Of a stretch of DNA of 8,413 nucleotides, positions 5,287 through 8,413 are shown piece after piece. The notes under the pieces were generated by a model that was not told the origin of the DNA, did no database searches, and saw nothing but the letters and a program-made list of their open reading frames with translations. How positions within the stretch are numbered: the stretch's first letter is position 1; each line of letters opens with the position of its first letter. The translations under genes were made by a program, and so were the position numbers. Location of the stretch: contig CABQER010000037.1 of NCBI GenBank assembly GCA_902463235.1, forward strand, positions 1 to 8,413. Reading direction: 5' to 3'. Source of the DNA: an uncultured Faecalibacterium sp. Lineage in GTDB: Bacteria; Bacillota; Clostridia; Oscillospirales; Ruminococcaceae.

Positions 5287-5981
5287 CCGCCCCGGAAAAA
5301 GGCCGGTTGTACTGGGCAAAAAACTGGCTGCACTACCACTGGCTCTACCTTATTATTGCAGCTGTGGCGCTTTGGGTCGGCATCAGTTGGCTGGCAAACG
5401 CTCTGCACTGGGGCGAGAACCTGCCGGACTATCAAATCGCCTATGTGGGCAAAAGTGCTCTGCCGGAGGATACCGCCCACGCCATCGAAGCCGCTTTTGC
5501 GCAGTATGGCGAAGACCTGAACGGCGATGGCACTATCTGCGTCCGGCTGCGCCAGTACGTCAGCGATACAGAGGACGTGGAAAACGCTTCCACCTATGCG
5601 CTTGCGGCGCAGATGCAGTTTCTTTCCGATATGAACGCGGAGGAAAGTTATTTTCTGCTGCTGGACGACCCGGCGCATTTTCAGCTGGACTATCAGGCAC
5701 TTGCCAACTGGGACGGCACCCCGCCGGGCGACAACGACTATACCGCCGCCGGAAAGACCGTGTCTTGGGTAGACTGCCCGGTGCTGGCCGGATACGACCT
5801 TGGAACGTATCAGACCACCGTGTTGGGAACCACCGTTACTGGCAGCAGCACAGAACTGGTAAACGGATTATTTTTAGGCCGCAGGGCCTTTTATGAAGAG
5901 CCCAAGAACGAAAAAGCCGCCCTTGCCCGGGAAGGAGCACAGCGGCTGTGGGAGATTCTGACGGAAGGAGCAACTCCATGA
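5283..5981 (+). CDS. Single-pass membrane protein of unknown function with an EF-hand-like acidic loop
   Basis: This 232-residue protein has a short basic, aromatic cytoplasmic N-terminus, one membrane helix at about residues 20-40 (YLIIAAVALWVGISWLANAL) and an acidic domain that should face outward. The domain contains YGEDLNGDGTICV (75-87), a DxNxDG loop like those of EF-hand or dockerin calcium sites, and ESYFLLLDDP (121-130). I know of similar uncharacterised clostridial proteins with a GEDLNGDG...QYV pattern, but no function. The chosen ATG at 5283 overlaps the lacI stop by four bases (ATGA) and so is likely translationally coupled; an in-frame ATG at 5190 would begin deep inside lacI. 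Its own stop overlaps the next gene's ATG in the same way. An accessory role for sugar uptake or envelope sensing is inference from context only. Confidence 0.8.
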   Translation: MTAPEKGRLYWAKNWLHYHWLYLIIAAVALWVGISWLANALHWGENLPDYQIAYVGKSALPEDTAHAIEAAFAQYGEDLNGDGTICVRLRQYVSDTEDVENASTYALAAQMQFLSDMNAEESYFLLLDDPAHFQLDYQALANWDGTPPGDNDYTAAGKTVSWVDCPVLAGYDLGTYQTTVLGTTVTGSSTELVNGLFLGRRAFYEEPKNEKAALAREGAQRLWEILTEGATP

Positions 5982-6568
5982 AACGGAACTTGTTGTGCAT
6001 AGTGGCTCTGGCGCTGGCGGCGGTGCTCTGCACCGGCTGTGGTGTCAAGGATGAGGATTTGAAAAGCGACCCGCTGGTGAACCCCGACGGCACCGCCCCG
6101 GTAGGCAAAACACTGGTTGCCCCTGCCCCGCCGGAGGGCTTCACCCTGCTGGACAACAAGGACATTCTTGCAGCCAACGGTCTGTACTATGCTTCTTGGG
6201 TCAACGGAGAACCCCAGCCCTATGAAAACAGCGAGGGTAAGACAGTCGATCTCTACGATGCCCAGCTGACGCTGGTGGTGCAGGAGAACAAGACCGGAGA
6301 AAAGGCAGCTTCCGCTGTTTCCGGCTGGCAGGAGCTGGCGCAGCAGAACTACGATATTTCCGACACACAGACCCTGACTGACGGCGGGCAGGAGTACACT
6401 GTCATTCAGTTTGCCTATCAGGACGAAAGCAACCCCTATGCCTTTGGCGTTGCCGCCTTTGGACAGAAGGGCACCAGTGCCATAGAGTGGGAGCTTTCCT
6501 GTCAGGAGAGCTACACCGGCGATGCACTGGCTGTACTGACCGAATTTCTGAACGGCTGCACCTATTAA
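5978..6568 (+). CDS. Small secreted lipoprotein of unknown function
   Basis: The 196-residue product begins MKRNLLCIVALALAAVL and then CTGC, so Cys21 is the probable lipidation site. The -3 residue is Cys rather than the usual Leu, Val or Ile, a non-canonical lipobox. The mature part starts with an acidic, Pro-rich linker (to about residue 54). A compact domain follows, with GLYYASWVNG (67-76) and an ending AVLTEFLNGCTY that resembles small PsbP/DcrB-like lipoprotein domains. That fold suggestion is tentative. The ATG at 5978 has AAGGAG (5965-5970) 7 bases upstream and overlaps the previous stop by four bases; an upstream in-frame ATG at 5948 would spoil the signal peptide. It should be anchored on the outer face of the membrane next to the 5283-5981 product, and the two may act together. 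No enzyme motif is visible. Confidence 0.82.
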   Translation: MKRNLLCIVALALAAVLCTGCGVKDEDLKSDPLVNPDGTAPVGKTLVAPAPPEGFTLLDNKDILAANGLYYASWVNGEPQPYENSEGKTVDLYDAQLTLVVQENKTGEKAASAVSGWQELAQQNYDISDTQTLTDGGQEYTVIQFAYQDESNPYAFGVAAFGQKGTSAIEWELSCQESYTGDALAVLTEFLNGCTY

Positions 6569-6580
6569 GGAGGCGTAGAA

Positions 6581-7357
6581 ATGGGCTTATTCTTTCCGAG
6601 TGACCCGGTCATCCATGGTCAACGCGCCACTGGTCTGCCCCGGTATCAGGAGCTGCTGGAACGAGACTGGAAAAGCTTTCTCTTTGCGGATTTTGTCACC
6701 TTGGGTCTGTGCATCCCCTACGGGCTGGGGGTGGGGTACGCCCTGCTTTCTTCCAGTCTGCTGGTGCTGATTCCCGTCTGCGTGGTGGGTGGACTGCTGG
6801 TGGGCCCGGCGATCTCCTGCATGATGGACGCGCTGTTCCGCAGCTACCGGGATGCGCCCCGGGGCTGGTGGGAGAACTACTGCAAGGGCATGAAACAGAA
6901 CTGGAAAGCATCCCTTCTGCCCGGTGTGGTGTTCAGTCTGGCACTTGGCATCGAGCTGTTTTTCGGCATGGTGCTGTTCTCCGGGGAGCGTCTGCCCGGT
7001 ATCGGAACCATGGCTGTTTTTCTGGCAGGTCTGCTGATTTTGCTCATGCTGTTTACTGCGTTCTGGCCGCAGGTGGTATTGTTTGAAAAAAGCAACCTTC
7101 ACCGCCTGCAAAATGCCGTGCTATTCTGCCTGAAATACGGCAAGCACGTTCTGGGTGCAGCCGCACTTCAACTGGTATGGTGGCTGCTGTTTGTGTTGTT
7201 TTTGCCGTGGACGGGCTTTCTTGTGCCTTTCCTCGGTGTGTGGTTTATCTGGTTCGTCTGCTTCTTTTTGCTGTACAACGATTTCAATGCTGCCTATGGC
7301 ATTGAAGAAAAGATCAGCCAGCAGTTCCCGGAGCAGACACCCCGCTATGATGAATGA
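6581..7357 (+). CDS. YesL-like (DUF624) six-helix membrane protein
   Basis: This 258-residue protein has about six hydrophobic segments (near 36-55, 56-78, 112-134, 142-165, 187-208 and 210-232). The pattern GPAISCMMDALFRSYR, then a short polar loop and KGMKQNWKASLLPG (about 75-115), fits the YesL/DUF624 family. In that family a GPA...R motif precedes a conserved F/W-x-x-F/M-K-x-N-(W/F) segment. YesL-type proteins often sit beside LplB/YtcP-type sugar ABC transporters, as in the Bacillus yes region, but their role is not established. The usual members are nearer 200 residues; the extra length here is a roughly 30-residue polar N-terminus and a charged C-terminal tail. ATG at 6581 follows AAGGAGG (6567-6573), which overlaps the preceding TAA stop. 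It could assist assembly, gating or sensing of the divergent transporter, which is inference. Confidence 0.7.
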   Translation: MGLFFPSDPVIHGQRATGLPRYQELLERDWKSFLFADFVTLGLCIPYGLGVGYALLSSSLLVLIPVCVVGGLLVGPAISCMMDALFRSYRDAPRGWWENYCKGMKQNWKASLLPGVVFSLALGIELFFGMVLFSGERLPGIGTMAVFLAGLLILLMLFTAFWPQVVLFEKSNLHRLQNAVLFCLKYGKHVLGAAALQLVWWLLFVLFLPWTGFLVPFLGVWFIWFVCFFLLYNDFNAAYGIEEKISQQFPEQTPRYDE

Positions 7358-7371
7358 TAAGGAGAGCAACC

Positions 7372-8304
7372 ATGGACATTTTAACGATTGGCGAAGTTTT
7401 GATCGACCTGACCCAGACCGGCAAGGATGAAAAGGGCATTCCTCAGTTTGCCGCAAACCCCGGCGGTGCCCCGGCAAATCTGGCTGTGGCTGCCGCCCGG
7501 CTGGGCACACAGACCGCCTTTATCGGCAAGGTGGGTGCGGATGCCTTTGGCCGCTACCTGAAAGAGGTTCTGGCAGAAAACAAGGTGGATGTTTCCGGCA
7601 TGGCTGTGGATGCAGACCACCCCACCACCATGGCGGTGGTCTCGGTGGATGCCACCGGCGAGCGGGATTTCAGCTTCTACCGCAGTGCCAACGCTGACGT
7701 GATGCTGTGCAAAGAGGACATTTCGGACGAGGCTCTGAAAGCTGCCAAAATCGTCCACTTCGGTTCTGTCAGCCTGACCGCTGACCCCTCCCGCACTGCC
7801 ACGCTGGACGCTGCTGCCCGTGCCAAAAAGCTGGGTGCTACCATCACCTACGACCCCAACTACCGTGCAAACCTCTGGAAGAACAAAGAGGAAGCCATTG
7901 CCCAGATGAAAGCTCCCCTGCCGCTGGTGGATATCCTGAAAGTTTCCGATGAAGAGCTGCCTCTGCTCACCGGCACCACCGACTGCGAAAGCGGCACGGC
8001 ACAGCTGGCACAGAACGGCATCCGGCTGATTTTTGTCACCTTGGGTGCAAACGGCGTATTCTACCGCTTTGGGGACAAGACCGGCCATGTGGCTGGCGTT
8101 CCCTGCAAGGTAGGCGACACCAACGGCGCAGGCGATACCTTCTTTGGGGCTGCCCTGTCCAAGCTCTGCAAGGAGGAGTTGGACACCCTGACTGTGGACA
8201 AACTGGAAAGCATTCTGGCCTTTGCCAACAAGGCCGCCAGCATCACCACCAGCCGCCACGGCGCTATCCCCGCCATGCCCACCCTTGCAGAAGTGGAGGG
8301 CTGA
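7372..8304 (+). CDS. PfkB-family fructokinase
   Basis: The 310-residue protein is a complete PfkB/ribokinase-type sugar kinase. The N-terminus MDILTIGEVLIDL supplies the sugar-contacting Asp12. GGAPANLAVAAARLG (31-45) matches PfkB signature 1. DTNGAGDTFFGAAL (249-262) matches signature 2, with Asp255 as the catalytic base and the GAG anion hole. The EVLIDL...GGAPANLA combination is typical of bacterial fructokinases (EC 2.7.1.4), which convert fructose and ATP to fructose-6-phosphate in the cytoplasm. That suits the GH32 enzyme of the divergent operon, which would release free fructose. The ATG at 7372 has AAGGAG (7359-7364) 7 bases upstream; the in-frame ATG at 7354 lies before this site and overlaps the yesL-like stop, so it is unlikely. 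A 2-keto-3-deoxygluconate or other PfkB specificity is possible but less likely in this setting. Confidence 0.9.
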   Translation: MDILTIGEVLIDLTQTGKDEKGIPQFAANPGGAPANLAVAAARLGTQTAFIGKVGADAFGRYLKEVLAENKVDVSGMAVDADHPTTMAVVSVDATGERDFSFYRSANADVMLCKEDISDEALKAAKIVHFGSVSLTADPSRTATLDAAARAKKLGATITYDPNYRANLWKNKEEAIAQMKAPLPLVDILKVSDEELPLLTGTTDCESGTAQLAQNGIRLIFVTLGANGVFYRFGDKTGHVAGVPCKVGDTNGAGDTFFGAALSKLCKEELDTLTVDKLESILAFANKAASITTSRHGAIPAMPTLAEVEG

Positions 8305-8307
8305 ACC

Positions 8308-8413
8308 ATGGCAGCAAAACAGGAATTTACGTCCCGGTTCGCCAAGCACAAGGACGAACTGGAATGGCTGTTCATGGAACTGTACCACAACCGGGAAGGG
8401 CTGGAAGTTCTGG
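8308..8413 (+). CDS. Probable GH13 alpha-amylase-family / amylosucrase-like enzyme, N-terminal fragment (runs off right edge)
   Basis: Only the first 35 codons are visible. They read MAAKQEFTSRFAKH, then a polar, helical stretch with ELEWLFMELYHNREGLEVL. This resembles the helical N-terminus of Firmicute GH13 enzymes annotated as alpha-amylase-family or amylosucrase-like, which begin with (F)xxR(Y/F)xxxxxELxWLxxELYxN. The catalytic barrel lies beyond the window, so the call rests on recall of that pattern and on context. The ATG at 8308 follows the fructokinase stop by 3 bases, and its ribosome site GGAGGG (8295-8300) lies inside the fructokinase coding end. In this locus it could cleave sucrose by transglucosylation or phosphorolysis, or process another alpha-glucoside. 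Confidence 0.5.
   Translation, partial: MAAKQEFTSRFAKHKDELEWLFMELYHNREGLEVL

Noticed and set aside
5948..5977. Upstream start for the small lipoprotein
   Set aside because: It adds ten polar residues before the signal peptide; the ATG at 5978 has a well-spaced AAGGAG.
6587..7111. Open frame of 174 codons on the minus strand
   Set aside because: It is antisense to the YesL-like gene, with Gln/His-rich composition as expected for the complement of membrane segments.
7381..8388. Open frame of 335 codons on the minus strand
   Set aside because: It is antisense to the fructokinase, whose PfkB motifs and ribosome site are clear.

Overview
The window looks like a carbohydrate-utilisation locus from a fairly GC-rich gut Firmicute of the Oscillospiraceae, with Faecalibacterium the best guess. 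That guess rests on the strong AAGGAG-type ribosome sites, the lipoprotein-type binding protein, the large CUT1 ABC permeases without a local ATPase, and the general protein style. It was not checked by any search. I see no rRNA, tRNA, CRISPR array, transposase or phage gene.

The genes form two divergent operons that read away from an intergenic control region at about 3897-4296. The leftward operon (minus strand) encodes an LplB-type permease (3896-2949), a second CUT1 permease (2933-2019), a 230-base structured spacer, a large lipoprotein solute-binding protein (1788-130), and the N-terminus of a GH32 beta-fructosidase that runs off the left edge (103-1). The rightward operon (plus strand) encodes a LacI-family repressor (4297-5286), a single-pass membrane protein of unknown function (5283-5981), a small lipoprotein (5978-6568), a YesL/DUF624-like six-helix membrane protein (6581-7357), a PfkB-family fructokinase (7372-8304), and the first codons of what looks like a GH13 alpha-amylase/amylosucrase-like enzyme (8308 to the right edge).

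The inferred pathway is as follows. The binding protein and permeases import sucrose or short fructo-oligosaccharides unphosphorylated, powered by a shared ATPase encoded elsewhere. GH32, which has no visible signal peptide, hydrolyses them in the cytoplasm. Fructokinase turns the released fructose into fructose-6-phosphate. The GH13 enzyme may give a second route for sucrose or alpha-glucoside. The LacI repressor probably controls both operons: an identical half-site, GTGAAACG, occurs three times in the control region. One copy lies just past the predicted start of the transporter transcript, one upstream of the lacI promoter -35 box, and one in the lacI leader.

The parts that standard sucrose loci do not explain are these: three tightly coupled envelope genes placed between regulator and kinase (5283-7357); a structured spacer with a possible internal promoter between the permeases and the binding protein; and a transporter leader in which two mutually exclusive RNA stems can be drawn.
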